From assembly GCF_014201145.1 (NCBI RefSeq), contig NZ_JACHDP010000001.1, forward strand, positions 434,001 through 498,000: a stretch of 64,000 bases of DNA. The letters are read 5' to 3'. Below are positions 6,930-15,975 of this stretch, one piece after another. Under the pieces are notes generated by a model. It was not told the DNA's origin, made no database searches, and saw only the letters and a list, made by a program, of their open reading frames with translations. The first letter of the stretch is position 1. Each line of letters begins with the position of its first letter. A program made the translations under genes and the position numbers. Origin of the DNA: Micromonospora parathelypteridis (GTDB lineage Bacteria > Actinomycetota > Actinomycetes > Mycobacteriales > Micromonosporaceae).

Positions 6930-8165
6930 ATGTCCACAGTGCGGGGGGCTGCCGTCATCGCGGTGACCTTGGTGGCGACGACTGCGATGTTGGGTAATCC
7001 GGCCGCGGCGGATCCGCCTCAATTAACGAATGAGCAGATCGCGGCCATGTCGTCCGCCGAGCAGGGCATCCTGCTTCAGCCGTTGCGGGATATCGCGAGT
7101 GCGGCCGCTACGGTCGGGGCTGCGTCTCACAGCAACGTCTTCTCCGGTCTCGAGTTGGACGGGACGACCGGAACGGTCAAGATCTATCTGACGGACCTCG
7201 GCGCCGCGAAGGGGTTCCTGGCCGCGGTGCGGAAGACCGATCCAACGATCGAAGCCGACCGGATCGAGCTGAAGCAGGGCAGTCACACCCTCGTCGAGTT
7301 GAAGTCAGCGAGTGAGCGACTCATCGGCGAGCAGCAGCGTGCCGACCTGTCCATCGAGAGCGTGGCGGTCCCCGCCGACGGCAGTAATCTGAGGGTTCGT
7401 GCCCGGGATGTCGTACGTGCTGCGGAGGCGTTGACGCCGTCGGCCGTCGCCCGGCGGCCCGTCGCCGAACTCGTCGGCGTTCCTACCGTCGTCGAGCCGG
7501 CTCCCGCAATGGCCGACGCTTCGCGGCGGCGGGACAGCCCTCAATGGATCTCGGGCGCGGCCTTGAGCGCGTCTGGAACGACGCAGAGTGAAGGATACGA
7601 CTGCACGTCCGGCCTGCCCGCCCGTCGGAAGTCCGATGGACGATCATTTCTCATTACCGCTGGGCACTGCTTCGCCAACAGCGTGACGATCTATACCGGC
7701 TGGGAGAGTGGTGGACGTAACAGGATTGGCGTAACCACCACGCGCTCCGACTATTACGACGCGGTAGCAATCGACACCTCGTCCACCGGGACGACAGCGA
7801 GCCGGACGTGGGACGGCAAGTCACCCACCTACTCGGTGAATGACGTGACCAGCTCTGCTCTCTCCTACACCGGAGACTGGGTCTGCCACACGGGCTACGC
7901 CACCGGTGTCGTTTGCGGCATCCAGGTGACCACCAGTTGGCTTACCTGGGTGGGGTCCAATGGCATCACCCATGGCGGCGTGGAGGGGCGGCAACGCGAC
8001 GGCCTCACGGCGGCCCGAAACGGTGACAGCGGAGGACTTGTGTTCAACGTGAGTGCCAACGTTCGTCAGGCTCGCGGGATCGTGAGCCAGAGTGGCGGCA
8101 CGAACTTGAGGTGGACGGAGGCCCCGGCCATCTTCAACATACTCGGAATGTCACTCGCGCCCTGA
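6930..8165 (+). CDS. Secreted S1-family serine protease
   Basis: A 411-residue exported protease. Signal peptide about 1-27 (ends NPAAA-D), then a pro-region (about 30-200) resembling the propeptides of actinomycete alpha-lytic-type proteases, then a chymotrypsin-fold domain with the triad visible: H246 in ITAGHC, D277 in YYDAVAID, S367 in NGDSGG. Cysteine pairs (C225/C247, C319/C329) suit the extracellular location. ATG at 6930 follows GAGGAG. The gene stands alone. Codon use is less GC-biased than in its neighbours (for example aattaacgaat near the start), which may hint at acquisition, but weakly. Confidence 0.88.
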   Translation: MSTVRGAAVIAVTLVATTAMLGNPAAADPPQLTNEQIAAMSSAEQGILLQPLRDIASAAATVGAASHSNVFSGLELDGTTGTVKIYLTDLGAAKGFLAAVRKTDPTIEADRIELKQGSHTLVELKSASERLIGEQQRADLSIESVAVPADGSNLRVRARDVVRAAEALTPSAVARRPVAELVGVPTVVEPAPAMADASRRRDSPQWISGAALSASGTTQSEGYDCTSGLPARRKSDGRSFLITAGHCFANSVTIYTGWESGGRNRIGVTTTRSDYYDAVAIDTSSTGTTASRTWDGKSPTYSVNDVTSSALSYTGDWVCHTGYATGVVCGIQVTTSWLTWVGSNGITHGGVEGRQRDGLTAARNGDSGGLVFNVSANVRQARGIVSQSGGTNLRWTEAPAIFNILGMSLAP

Positions 8166-8174
8166 CTCTGACAT

Positions 8175-8226
8175 CGACGCTCTCTCTGTGGGGCCCGGTA
8201 GTCAGGGCAGCGTGGGGAGAGCGTCG
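8175..8226. terminator. Bidirectional hairpin between protease and sigma-partner genes
   Basis: Perfect 10-bp arms CGACGCTCTC (8175-8184) and GAGAGCGTCG (8217-8226) with a long loop, filling the 63-bp gap between convergent genes. Confidence 0.5.
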
Positions 8227-8228
8227 TT

Positions 8229-9020
8229 TCAGCCCGGCAGTGGTGCTTTCACCACCAGCGAGGCGACAGTGGGCGGGAGCGGAACACCGAGAATCAACTC
8301 CTTCCCGCGGTCTTCGATCGGGCCGAGCACCAAAGCGACCTCGTAGCGATCTGGCGTGGCCCAGATCTCGGACCAGGTCAGGGACGGGCACAACATCTCT
8401 CGCGGACCGAGCTGCTGTTCGTGAGGTTTGCCGGGAGCGAGATCGAATCCACTTCGGATCGCGTCGACGCCCTGGCCGATGGTGTCGCCCGGCTGGTTGA
8501 CCATCGGCCCTCCGCCGACAATGACGCCGCCCTTCAGGTAGAGGACCTGAAGGAGCGATGGCGGACTGGAGGCCACGTGGACCGCCCGCGTGGCAGCGAA
8601 TGTCACTGTTACTGCGGGGCCAGAGTCGTCATTCACCTTGGCTACCGAGGACACCTCTGCCGTGAGGATGCCTCCCGGAGTTGAACCGGGGTGGTCGTAG
8701 CGGTCACCGCAGACGTACACGTCAGGCTCGCTTCCGGTGGTGGCGGTGGGTCCGGTGGGAGTCGACGGCCCGGGCGTGGCACCCGTGCTGGTGATCGGAT
8801 CACCGCCACCTACGATCCCGGCCGCGGCGACCGTCACCAGCGAGACCACCATGATCGACGCGGCGCCGGTTCCGGCCGCCAGTAGATTGCGCCGCCGCCG
8901 GACACGTGCGCGCAGGCGATCGGTGGCGAACGACGGCGGAGCGGCCCGGTCTGCCAGGGTTGCCAGACGGTCCCGCCAAAGACGATCATCGGACGGCACG
9001 GTCGTCCTCCCTGGTGTCAT
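8229..9020 (-). CDS. Membrane protein coupled to an ECF sigma factor (putative anti-sigma)
   Basis: A 263-residue protein with a cytoplasmic N-terminus (about 1-46), one membrane helix (about 48-72, AAGTGAASIMVVSLVTVAAAG), a Pro/Thr-rich linker and an extracytoplasmic domain with two cysteines (VYVCGDRY and EMLCPSL). It overlaps the ECF sigma gene by 35 nt and sits directly downstream, the classic place for an anti-sigma factor. The N-terminal segment lacks the HxxxCxxC zinc motif of ZAS anti-sigmas, so an anti-sigma role is inferred only from position and topology. Confidence 0.7.
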   Translation of the reverse strand: MTPGRTTVPSDDRLWRDRLATLADRAAPPSFATDRLRARVRRRRNLLAAGTGAASIMVVSLVTVAAAGIVGGGDPITSTGATPGPSTPTGPTATTGSEPDVYVCGDRYDHPGSTPGGILTAEVSSVAKVNDDSGPAVTVTFAATRAVHVASSPPSLLQVLYLKGGVIVGGGPMVNQPGDTIGQGVDAIRSGFDLAPGKPHEQQLGPREMLCPSLTWSEIWATPDRYEVALVLGPIEDRGKELILGVPLPPTVASLVVKAPLPG

Positions 9021-9498
9021 CGTGCAGCAGCCTGGCCAGGCGGCGTCGACCGTCGTGCAGGTGGCGTTTCACCGTGCCGACCGCGCAGCCGAGTTGTGCG
9101 GCGATTTCTGGGATTGGTAGATCAACGTGGTAGTAGAGGACGACGCAGGCTCGTTGTTGGGGGGCGAGCGCCAGGAGCGCCGCCTGGAGGTCGTGGCGGG
9201 CATCGACGGCACCTGAGTCGTCCTCGATTCGGTCCGGCGCGGCCGCGAACGGCATCACTCGCCGCCACACGCTGCGCCGACGGACCCGGTCGAGGTAGAG
9301 GTTGAGGACGGCCTTGCGAACGTACTGCTCAGGGTTTTCGATCTCGTCGCGTAGTGGTCGGGTGAACGCACGCACCAACGCGTCCTGCACCAGGTCTTCG
9401 GCATCGCTGTCATTGCCGCACAGCAGGAAGGCGTAGCGTTTCAGCGCCATGCCTCTGGTGCTGACGAGATCCGTCAGCACTCGCTCCCAACCGGCCAC
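8986..9498 (-). CDS. ECF sigma factor, SigE-like family
   Basis: A 170-residue extracytoplasmic-function sigma factor. Region 2 (about 20-85) has LLCGNDSDAEDLVQDALVRAF and the YVRKAVLNLYLDRVRRR segment; region 4 (about 105-160) has LALAPQQRACVVLYYH and an HTH around IPEIAAQLGCAVGTVKRHLHDGRRRL. No C-terminal extension. GTG start with AGGGGA upstream. It is followed by an overlapping membrane protein that is its likely partner. The target regulon is unknown. Confidence 0.9.
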   Translation of the reverse strand: MAGWERVLTDLVSTRGMALKRYAFLLCGNDSDAEDLVQDALVRAFTRPLRDEIENPEQYVRKAVLNLYLDRVRRRSVWRRVMPFAAAPDRIEDDSGAVDARHDLQAALLALAPQQRACVVLYYHVDLPIPEIAAQLGCAVGTVKRHLHDGRRRLARLLHDDTREDDRAVR

Positions 9499-9681
9499 AA
9501 CAGGGTCCCCTCGGTGACGTCCTCAGTATCTTTGACGAAGCAGAGGCCGCCCCGGTTGGGGCATCCAGTTGGCTCGTTCAGGCCCTCGCAAGCACCGGTA
9601 TCCCCAGACGCTGCCCACGCCGCGCTCGTCCAAGCCGCACTCGCCATCGAGACGCCACCACGTGCGGGTAGGGTCACAAAC

Positions 9682-10518
9682 ATGACAATTCCCCATCTGA
9701 CGGCTGCCGACGGCACCACCCTGCCGGCGATCGGGCTCGGCACCTACCGACTGAACGGCTCGGCCGGTGTCGACGCGATCGGTCAGGCGATCCAGGCGGG
9801 TTACCGGTTGCTCGACTCGGCGGTCAACTACGAGAACGAGGGGGCGGTCGGCCGGGCGGCCCGTGCGGCGGGCGACGTACGCGACGAGTTGATCGTCACG
9901 TCGAAGCTGCCGGGGCGGCACCACCGCTACGACGAGGCGCTGACCACCATCGAGGAGAGTGTGTTCCGCACCGGCCTCGACCGGGTCGACCTGTACCTGA
10001 TCCACTGGCCGAACCCGAAGGTCGACCTGTACGTGCAGGCGTGGCGGGCGCTGATCGAGGCACGCGAGCGTGGCCTGGTCCGGCACATTGGTCTGTCCAA
10101 CTTCCTGCCTGAGCACATCGACCGACTGGTGGCCGAGACCGGGGTTGCCCCGGTGGTCAACCAGATCGAGGTGCACCCGTACTTCCCGCAGCAGGAAGCG
10201 ATCGACTACCACCGGGAGCACGGGATCCTCGTGCAGGGCTGGAGCCCGCTCGGCCGCGGCAACGACCTGCAGCAGCACCCCGCCATCGTGGAGATCGCGA
10301 CCGCTCACGGCGTCAGCCCGGCGCAGATCATCCTGGCCTGGCACGTGGCCCGCCAGGTGATCCCGTTGCCCAAGGCCGCGTCCCCGCAGCGGCAGGTCGA
10401 GAACCTGGACGTCTTCGGCATCAAGCTGACCGACGCGGAGGTCGAGGCGATCACCGCGTTGGGCCGCCCGGACGGGCGGCTCGCGGACCAGGACCCGGCG
10501 GTGTACGAGGAGTTCTGA
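9682..10518 (+). CDS. Aldo/keto reductase (2,5-diketo-gluconate reductase type)
   Basis: A 278-residue cytosolic NADPH-dependent TIM-barrel reductase. The catalytic tetrad is visible: Asp and Tyr in LLDSAVNYENE, Lys in VTSKLPG, His in YLIHWPNP. The ending IPLPKAASPQRQVENLDVF is the NADP-binding loop. ATG at 9682 (MTIPHLTAADGTTLPAIGLGTY) matches the family N-terminus; the in-frame upstream extension to 9514 is rejected. The physiological substrate is not predictable. Confidence 0.9.
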   Translation: MTIPHLTAADGTTLPAIGLGTYRLNGSAGVDAIGQAIQAGYRLLDSAVNYENEGAVGRAARAAGDVRDELIVTSKLPGRHHRYDEALTTIEESVFRTGLDRVDLYLIHWPNPKVDLYVQAWRALIEARERGLVRHIGLSNFLPEHIDRLVAETGVAPVVNQIEVHPYFPQQEAIDYHREHGILVQGWSPLGRGNDLQQHPAIVEIATAHGVSPAQIILAWHVARQVIPLPKAASPQRQVENLDVFGIKLTDAEVEAITALGRPDGRLADQDPAVYEEF

Positions 10519-10564
10519 CCTTCCCGGCCGGCAGACTGTCACCGGGTCGGGAGAGTATGGGCGC

Positions 10565-11806
10565 GTGCTCGACGGACTTGACGACATCGATTGGGCGCGG
10601 CTGGGCCACGCCTACGGGGCAGCCGACGACGTGCCCGGCCAACTGCGGGCACTGATCTCCCCCGACCCGGCCACCCGGGACGAGGCCCTGGGCGATCTCT
10701 ACACCAATATCTTCCACCAGGGCAGTCGGTTCGAGGCGAGCGCGTACGCGGTTCCGTTCCTGTTGGAGCTGCTCGCCGATCCGGCCACCCCGGACCCGGC
10801 GGCGGTGGCCGGGCTGCTGAGCCTCCTGGCGGTCGGGTTCGACGAGGGTGTCCTGCCGGAGGGCTTCCCGGTGGCCGAGTTCCGCCGGGCCGCCGAGGGC
10901 GGGCGTGAGCTGCTCGCCGCCAAGCCGCCCCCGTGGACCGGCACCGACGAGTCGAAGAAGGAGTACGTCGAGTACACCTACGTCGAGTCCCTGTCCGCGG
11001 CGGAGCAGAGTCGGCTGTGGGCGTACGTCGAGCTGACCACCTACGACGCGGTGCGGGCCGGTGTTCCCGTGTTTCGCACTCTGCTGAGACATCCCGATCC
11101 GAGTGTGCGGACGGTCGCGGCTTACGCCCTCGCCTGGTTTCCGGAGGACGCCGACGGCAGCGTGACCGCGCTGAACGGCGCGATCGACGCCGCTCAGGGA
11201 CCGGGCGTCGAATCGACCCTCGGCGAGGTGGCCACGATGCTGGTGGCCTCCGGGCTGCTGGGTGCCGCGCCGGACGTTCGTTGGTTGGTCGATCCGCGCC
11301 CGGTGCTCCGCTGGGCCGCCGCGATCGGTCGGGTCCGGGTCCTCGGCGCGGCGGCCGGTCCGGCGACGATCGAGGAGCTGCTGAGCTGGGCGTCAGCGCC
11401 GCTCGACGACGCCGCCACCGGGCCGGTCGAGGGTGACTGGGTGCCGTTCCTCGACGGTGATCTCGGTGGCTACGCCAGCCTCGCGCTGCGGCAGCTCGGC
11501 CCGCAGCACACGGACCGCGCCTTCGACGCGCTGCTCGACCGGCTGCCCACCGTCAGCGGCGATCGGTCGTTGACGGTGTTGGGCGTGGCGTTGCGCCTCG
11601 CGTTCCCGGACGGTCCGGCAGCGGCCGGGACGCCGATCGCAGCGTTGGAGCCCCGGCAGCGCCGGCTCGCCGAGGCGCTGGGCCGGTCGACCGAGCCGTG
11701 GCTGATCGACGGGCAGGACTTCGGCAACGTGGCCATGCTCGTCGGCGAGTACGGCCTGCCGAGGAGCCGCGAGACGATGCTGGCGTACCTCGGACGCATT
11801 CGGTAG
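10565..11806 (+). CDS. HEAT-like repeat protein, function unknown
   Basis: A 413-residue soluble, Ala/Leu-rich protein with no signal peptide. Helical repeats such as PSVRTVAAYALAWFPEDADGS (about 178-198) look like HEAT repeats, suggesting a protein-binding scaffold. GTG start at 10565. It lies 46 nt after the aldo/keto reductase, possibly co-transcribed. No enzymatic motif seen. Homologous proteins are usually annotated as hypothetical. Confidence 0.7.
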   Translation: MLDGLDDIDWARLGHAYGAADDVPGQLRALISPDPATRDEALGDLYTNIFHQGSRFEASAYAVPFLLELLADPATPDPAAVAGLLSLLAVGFDEGVLPEGFPVAEFRRAAEGGRELLAAKPPPWTGTDESKKEYVEYTYVESLSAAEQSRLWAYVELTTYDAVRAGVPVFRTLLRHPDPSVRTVAAYALAWFPEDADGSVTALNGAIDAAQGPGVESTLGEVATMLVASGLLGAAPDVRWLVDPRPVLRWAAAIGRVRVLGAAAGPATIEELLSWASAPLDDAATGPVEGDWVPFLDGDLGGYASLALRQLGPQHTDRAFDALLDRLPTVSGDRSLTVLGVALRLAFPDGPAAAGTPIAALEPRQRRLAEALGRSTEPWLIDGQDFGNVAMLVGEYGLPRSRETMLAYLGRIR

Positions 11807-11912
11807 CCCGCCTGTGTCGCGTTGCCGGTTGTCACGGTCTGAAGGCCGTGCACCGACGGCACGGCTTGGCCGCTACAGATCGTGACCTCCGGACGAGCGG
11901 GTACCACGACGA

Positions 11913-11956
11913 GCGTTATGACTGTGAGGCATAAATATACCTGTGAGTCATAGCGC
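11913..11956. repeat. Nested inverted and direct repeats in a convergent gap
   Basis: Inverted arms GCGTTATGACT (11913-11923) and AGTCATAGCGC (11946-11956), one mismatch. Inside and overlapping is a direct repeat with a 19-bp period: CTGTGAGGCATAA (11922-11934) and CTGTGAGTCATAG (11941-11953). The core CATAAATATACC is unusually AT-rich here. It looks like an operator, yet no gene start is adjacent. Confidence 0.5.
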
Positions 11957-12032
11957 TCAACGAGACATCCGCCTCCGGCCAGCGATCGCCCGTGCTGTTC
12001 ATCAAGCGGCGGGCCGACAGCGGGGCGTAGGT

Positions 12033-12066
12033 GTGTCACCCGGGCCACGTGCGGCCCGGGTGACAC
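12033..12066 (-). terminator. Terminator of the phospholipase C gene
   Basis: Perfect 14-bp arms GTGTCACCCGGGCC (12033-12046) and GGCCCGGGTGACAC (12053-12066), 9 nt past the minus-strand stop codon; it may serve both convergent genes. Confidence 0.75.
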
Positions 12067-12074
12067 GGCATCGG

Positions 12075-14138
12075 TTAGACGAGTCCGCCGAGAGACGGGT
12101 CGCTGATGCTGTCCTTGCCGTTCTCGACGTGGCCCGCGTAGCGGTGCTCGAAGCCGGCGTCACCGGCGACGCTGACAGCCAGGTCGTACCAGCCGTGGGT
12201 GCGGGACAGCGCCCAGGTCGACCGCTCGGTCTCGCCGGCCCGCAGCGACAGCTTGACCGGACGGGAGTTGTACCTGTCCCGGACGGTCACCTCGACCCGC
12301 TTCGACCCGCGGTTCTTGAGCGTGAGGACGACCTTGTAGTCGCGCTCGTCGTAGGAGGGGGTGATGTCGAGGTGCGACCGGTCGCCCGTGAACCGGCGGA
12401 AGAACCCGTTCGGCCCGTGCACCGACAGGTCGTAGCGGGACTCGACCTTCCAGGTGTCCGTCAGGTGCTTGCCCGGCTCGACGGTGTAGCTGCGTGGGGC
12501 GTCCGCGCTGCCGGCCTGGCGGACCTGGAAGACCGCGGCGACCCCACCGGAGTTGCGGAAGTCGATGCGCAGCGAGTCGTCGTCGATGCGCGCGTCGGCG
12601 TGCAGGGCGTACGGGATGGGCCGCGCCGGGCGTACCCCATGCTCCTGCTTCGGTAGCCGCTGGTCCGCCGGCGGGACCGGCACCTCGTCGGGGTGCCGGA
12701 CCAGCTCCTCGGGCTTGAAGTCGTCGGTGTCGGGCAGTCTGACGTCGCGCGACCGGTTCGGGTGCCGGAAGTCGAAGGCCGAGGTCAGGTCGCCGACGAC
12801 GGCGCGGCGCCACGGGGTGATGTTCTTCTCGATCAGGTCCGGCCGGCCGTGCCCGAAGCGCGCCTCCAGGAACTTGATCAGGGAGGTGTGGTCGAAGAGC
12901 TGCGAGTTGACGTAGCCGCCGCGCGTCCAGGGCGAGACGATGATCATCGGCACCCGAATTCCGAGGCCGTACGGCCCGGCCGGGTGGTCGGCGTCGCCGG
13001 GGAAGATCTCGTTGGTGGTCGGGACGGTCGACTGCCCGTGCTCGCGGGTCTGCGGGGGCGTCGGCGGAACCACGTGGTCGAAGAAGCCGCCCTCCTCGTC
13101 GTACGTGATGAAGAGCGCCATCTTGCTCCACACCTCGGGGTTCGACGCGAGGATGTCGATGACCTGGGAGATGTACCACGAGCCGTACGCCGGTTCCCAG
13201 TTCGGGTGCTCGGTGTACGCCTCGGGCGCGGTGATCCAGGAGACCTCCGGGAGACGTCCCGCCTCGACGTCGGCGCGGAAGTCGGCCAGCAGCGCCTGGG
13301 GATCGCGGCCCTGGGTCCTGATCTCCGTGCCGGTCTTGGCCTTGTCGGCCAGCGGCGTCCCGGGCTGCGCGTTCTGGTACTGGTGGAAGTAGAGCAGCGA
13401 GTTGTCGCCGTAGTTGCCGATGTACGGGTCGTTCGTCCAACCCCAGGAGCCGGCGGCGTTGAGGCCGGTGCCGACGTCCTGGTAGATCTTCCAGGAGATG
13501 CCGTTGCGCTCCAGCCGCTCCGGGTACGTCGACCAGTCGTAGCCGGCCTCCGCGTTGGTGATGACCGGGCCGCCGTTCTTGCCGTCGTTGCCCACCCAGC
13601 CGCTCCACATGTGGTAGCGGTTCGGGTCGGTCGGCCCCATCAGCGAGCAGTGGTAGCTGTCGCAGACGGTGAAGGCGTCGGCGAGCGCGTAGTGGTAGGG
13701 CAGGTCCTGGCGGGTGTGGTAGGTCATCGCCGTGACGCCCTTGTTGGGCACCCACTTGTCGAACCGGCCGTCGTTCCAGGCGGCGTGCCCGTCGTTCCAG
13801 CCGTGCGGCGGGTCCGGGAGGAACGTCTGGCCGAGATCCTTCACCTCGGGGCGGAAGGGCAGCAGCTCGTCGGCGCCGTTGGGCTGGTGCCACACGTCCT
13901 TGCCGGACGGCAGCGTCGCCGGATGCGGGTCACCGAAACCGCGTACGCCCCGCATGGCGCCGAAGTAGTGGTCGAAGGAGCGGTTCTCCTGCATCAGGAT
14001 GATGACGTGCTCGACGTCGTTGATCGAGCCGGTCCGGTTGTTCGCCGGGATGGCGAGTGCCTTGCTGAGGTCCAACGGAAGCGCCGCGCCGATCGCGGGA
14101 ACGCCCAACGCCTTGAGGAAGGTACGCCGATCCACCAT
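12075..14138 (-). CDS. Exported phosphocholine-specific phospholipase C
   Basis: A 687-residue enzyme that hydrolyses phosphatidylcholine or sphingomyelin outside the cell and can supply phosphate or choline. The N-terminus VDRRTFLKALG is a twin-arginine (Tat) signal. The phosphoesterase domain follows with EHVIILMQENRSFDHYFG (about 43-60), a CDSYHCSLMGPTDPNR block and FITYDEEGGFFDHVVPP near residue 345, all typical. Two C-terminal DUF756-like beta-domains (about 505-590 and 595-680) complete the usual architecture. Of two close ATGs, 14138 gives the better spacing (8 nt) to GGGGGAG than 14144. It is divergent from the SEC-C gene. Confidence 0.92.
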   Translation of the reverse strand: MVDRRTFLKALGVPAIGAALPLDLSKALAIPANNRTGSINDVEHVIILMQENRSFDHYFGAMRGVRGFGDPHPATLPSGKDVWHQPNGADELLPFRPEVKDLGQTFLPDPPHGWNDGHAAWNDGRFDKWVPNKGVTAMTYHTRQDLPYHYALADAFTVCDSYHCSLMGPTDPNRYHMWSGWVGNDGKNGGPVITNAEAGYDWSTYPERLERNGISWKIYQDVGTGLNAAGSWGWTNDPYIGNYGDNSLLYFHQYQNAQPGTPLADKAKTGTEIRTQGRDPQALLADFRADVEAGRLPEVSWITAPEAYTEHPNWEPAYGSWYISQVIDILASNPEVWSKMALFITYDEEGGFFDHVVPPTPPQTREHGQSTVPTTNEIFPGDADHPAGPYGLGIRVPMIIVSPWTRGGYVNSQLFDHTSLIKFLEARFGHGRPDLIEKNITPWRRAVVGDLTSAFDFRHPNRSRDVRLPDTDDFKPEELVRHPDEVPVPPADQRLPKQEHGVRPARPIPYALHADARIDDDSLRIDFRNSGGVAAVFQVRQAGSADAPRSYTVEPGKHLTDTWKVESRYDLSVHGPNGFFRRFTGDRSHLDITPSYDERDYKVVLTLKNRGSKRVEVTVRDRYNSRPVKLSLRAGETERSTWALSRTHGWYDLAVSVAGDAGFEHRYAGHVENGKDSISDPSLGGLV

Positions 14139-14260
14139 GCCCATTACTCCCCCATCGGGTGCTTGTTCGGGAAACTGGCGACCGGACGCTATCGACGGTG
14201 GGTTGACACCAGATGGCCATAGTTGGGCCGGGCGGAAGCACCCCGACGTACCGTGAGATC

Positions 14261-15310
14261 GTGTCGACGAAAGACGTACTCACCAAGGCTGGCCTCGCCG
14301 AACTTCGCCGCTCGGCGCTCGGGACGGCCAATCCGCTCGGTGTCGCCGCCGAGATCGCCGAGGCGGCCGAGCAGGGCCGGTTGGAGGATCCGGACGACGC
14401 CGGGGACGCTCTGACCCTGGCCGCCGAGATCGCCGAGATCCGGGCGAGACCCGATGCCGCGCTGCGGTACGCGGAGCAGGCGCTGGCGGCGTACCCGTCC
14501 GGGGACGACCCGCGGGCCGGGTTCGCCCGAGCGCTGCGGGCGCGGGCCCTGTTCCGGGCCGGTGGTCGCGACGACGAGGCGATGGCGGAGTTGACCGCGC
14601 TACGCCCTCTGCTGCTCGTGCAGCCCGACGCCCCCGCCTACGTCAGTGCCGCGTTGGACGCCAGTGGGCGTTCGTCGACCGCCGAGACGTGGCTGAGCGA
14701 GGCGGTCGACACCCTGCTCAGTGAGCGCGCGACCGCCGCCGGGGCGTCCGCGGCGACCAGCACGGCGATCGACCCGGTGGTGGAGCTCGGTCCGCCGGAC
14801 GCGCCGGGTGTGCTCTTCTTCCTGCTTCAACAACGGCATCGGGTACGCCGGGATCTCAACCTGCCGCACGACCGGCAGGACGATCTGGCGGACCGGTTGG
14901 AGACCCAGCTCGTCCGTCGGGCCGGGGAGCGCAGGGGCGCCGAGTCGGATCTGCTCTTCTGGCCTCGGGCCGAGTTCGATCGGCTGCTCTCCGAGCACCC
15001 CGGGCTCGCCGAGGTGTACGGGTCGGACTGGGACGCGCACCGGGGCCTGCTGGAGAAGGAGCTGGTCCGGCTGACGGGTGCCGGTCAGGCCGGGTTGGCC
15101 GTGTTCACCGCGTCCGTGGCCGGGCTGAACGCCTTCGCCGGTCGACGCGACGGCGACCCGGCCGACGTGGCGGTCCGGGCGGGTTACGCCGCCGAGGTGT
15201 CGGCTCGGCCCAGCGCGCGGATCCCCTGGCCACCGGAGCGCAACGACGCCTGCTGGTGCGGTTCGGGTCTGAAGTACAAGAAGGACTGCCTGCCGCGTTC
15301 CCGTAGCTGA
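14261..15310 (+). CDS. SEC-C motif protein of unknown role
   Basis: A 349-residue soluble protein. The N-half looks like TPR-style helices (Ala-rich, about 20-130); the C-terminus ends in NDACWCGSGLKYKKDC, the SEC-C zinc-binding motif also found at the SecA tail. GTG at 14261 (STKDVLTKAGLAELRRS) is my choice; the upstream ATG at 14213 adds low-complexity residues. No clear ribosome binding site supports either start. The function is unassigned; the motif suggests metal-stabilised protein-protein binding. Confidence 0.7.
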   Translation: MSTKDVLTKAGLAELRRSALGTANPLGVAAEIAEAAEQGRLEDPDDAGDALTLAAEIAEIRARPDAALRYAEQALAAYPSGDDPRAGFARALRARALFRAGGRDDEAMAELTALRPLLLVQPDAPAYVSAALDASGRSSTAETWLSEAVDTLLSERATAAGASAATSTAIDPVVELGPPDAPGVLFFLLQQRHRVRRDLNLPHDRQDDLADRLETQLVRRAGERRGAESDLLFWPRAEFDRLLSEHPGLAEVYGSDWDAHRGLLEKELVRLTGAGQAGLAVFTASVAGLNAFAGRRDGDPADVAVRAGYAAEVSARPSARIPWPPERNDACWCGSGLKYKKDCLPRSRS

Positions 15311-15319
15311 GAGCGTCGG

Positions 15320-15925
15320 TTATCGCGCTTCGGTGCGCCGCTGGTAGTGCCGCGCGACGCGGGCCCGGTTGCCACAGGAGGGCTTGCACCATTCCTGCCG
15401 TGGGTGGTCCTTGACGAAGTAGCGTACGCAGCGCGGCGCGGGGCAGGCGCGCAACTCGTCGCGGGCGGGGCTGGCGAGGAATTCGATGGCCGCGCGTGCC
15501 AGCCCCGCGGTGAGCCGCACTCGCGCGTCGACCGCCTCGCCCTGCCAGGTGAGGGTCGGCGTGCCCTCCTCCGCCCAGCTCAGCACCGGCCGGACCGGCA
15601 GCGCCGCGGCGGCCTGGTTGAGCCGGCTGACCGCCTCCGGCGGGGGGAGCAGCGAGGAGGAGTCGGCCCGGCTCGGTGGTCCCGGTCGGACCGCCACCGC
15701 GAAGAGGGTACGTGCGGCGCGCCGTACCGCCACCACATCGAGCCGGGTCCGCTCGTCGACGGTGCTGGCGGCGGGGTCGAACCCGCCGACGTACTGCCGC
15801 AGGGGCTCGGCCTGCTCGCGGAGCCACGCGGTCAGGCCCTCGACATCGCCGAGGTCGTCGGCGACCCCGCCGTTGCCGTCGTGCCGGATCGTGCTGGCCA
15901 GGGCGAGCGCGAGCTGCGGTGACAT
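15320..15925 (-). CDS. CGNR zinc-finger regulator (ABATE domain)
   Basis: A 201-residue protein: ABATE-type N-domain (about 1-140) and a C-terminal CGNR finger (about 155-200) with CPAPRCVRYFVKDHPRQEWC and SCGNRARVARHYQRR. The family is regarded as stress-responsive transcription regulators. The ATG has GGAAGGAGAG upstream. It is divergent from a metallophosphoesterase, with a 35-bp dyad between them, a typical regulator/target arrangement. The inducer is unknown. Confidence 0.9.
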   Translation of the reverse strand: MSPQLALALASTIRHDGNGGVADDLGDVEGLTAWLREQAEPLRQYVGGFDPAASTVDERTRLDVVAVRRAARTLFAVAVRPGPPSRADSSSLLPPPEAVSRLNQAAAALPVRPVLSWAEEGTPTLTWQGEAVDARVRLTAGLARAAIEFLASPARDELRACPAPRCVRYFVKDHPRQEWCKPSCGNRARVARHYQRRTEAR

Positions 15926-15975
15926 GGGCTCTCCTTCCGTTCCGGCTTGTGCGGCCGACCCCGCCCAGAGTAGCT

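Noticed and set aside
8890..9498. Zinc anti-sigma (ZAS) motif in the sigma-factor partner
   Set aside because: No HxxxCxxC in the N-terminal region, so the anti-sigma role is kept only as an inference.
12693..14222. 509-codon plus-strand open frame
   Set aside because: Antisense to the phospholipase C gene; composition is shadow-like with no domain or start signal.
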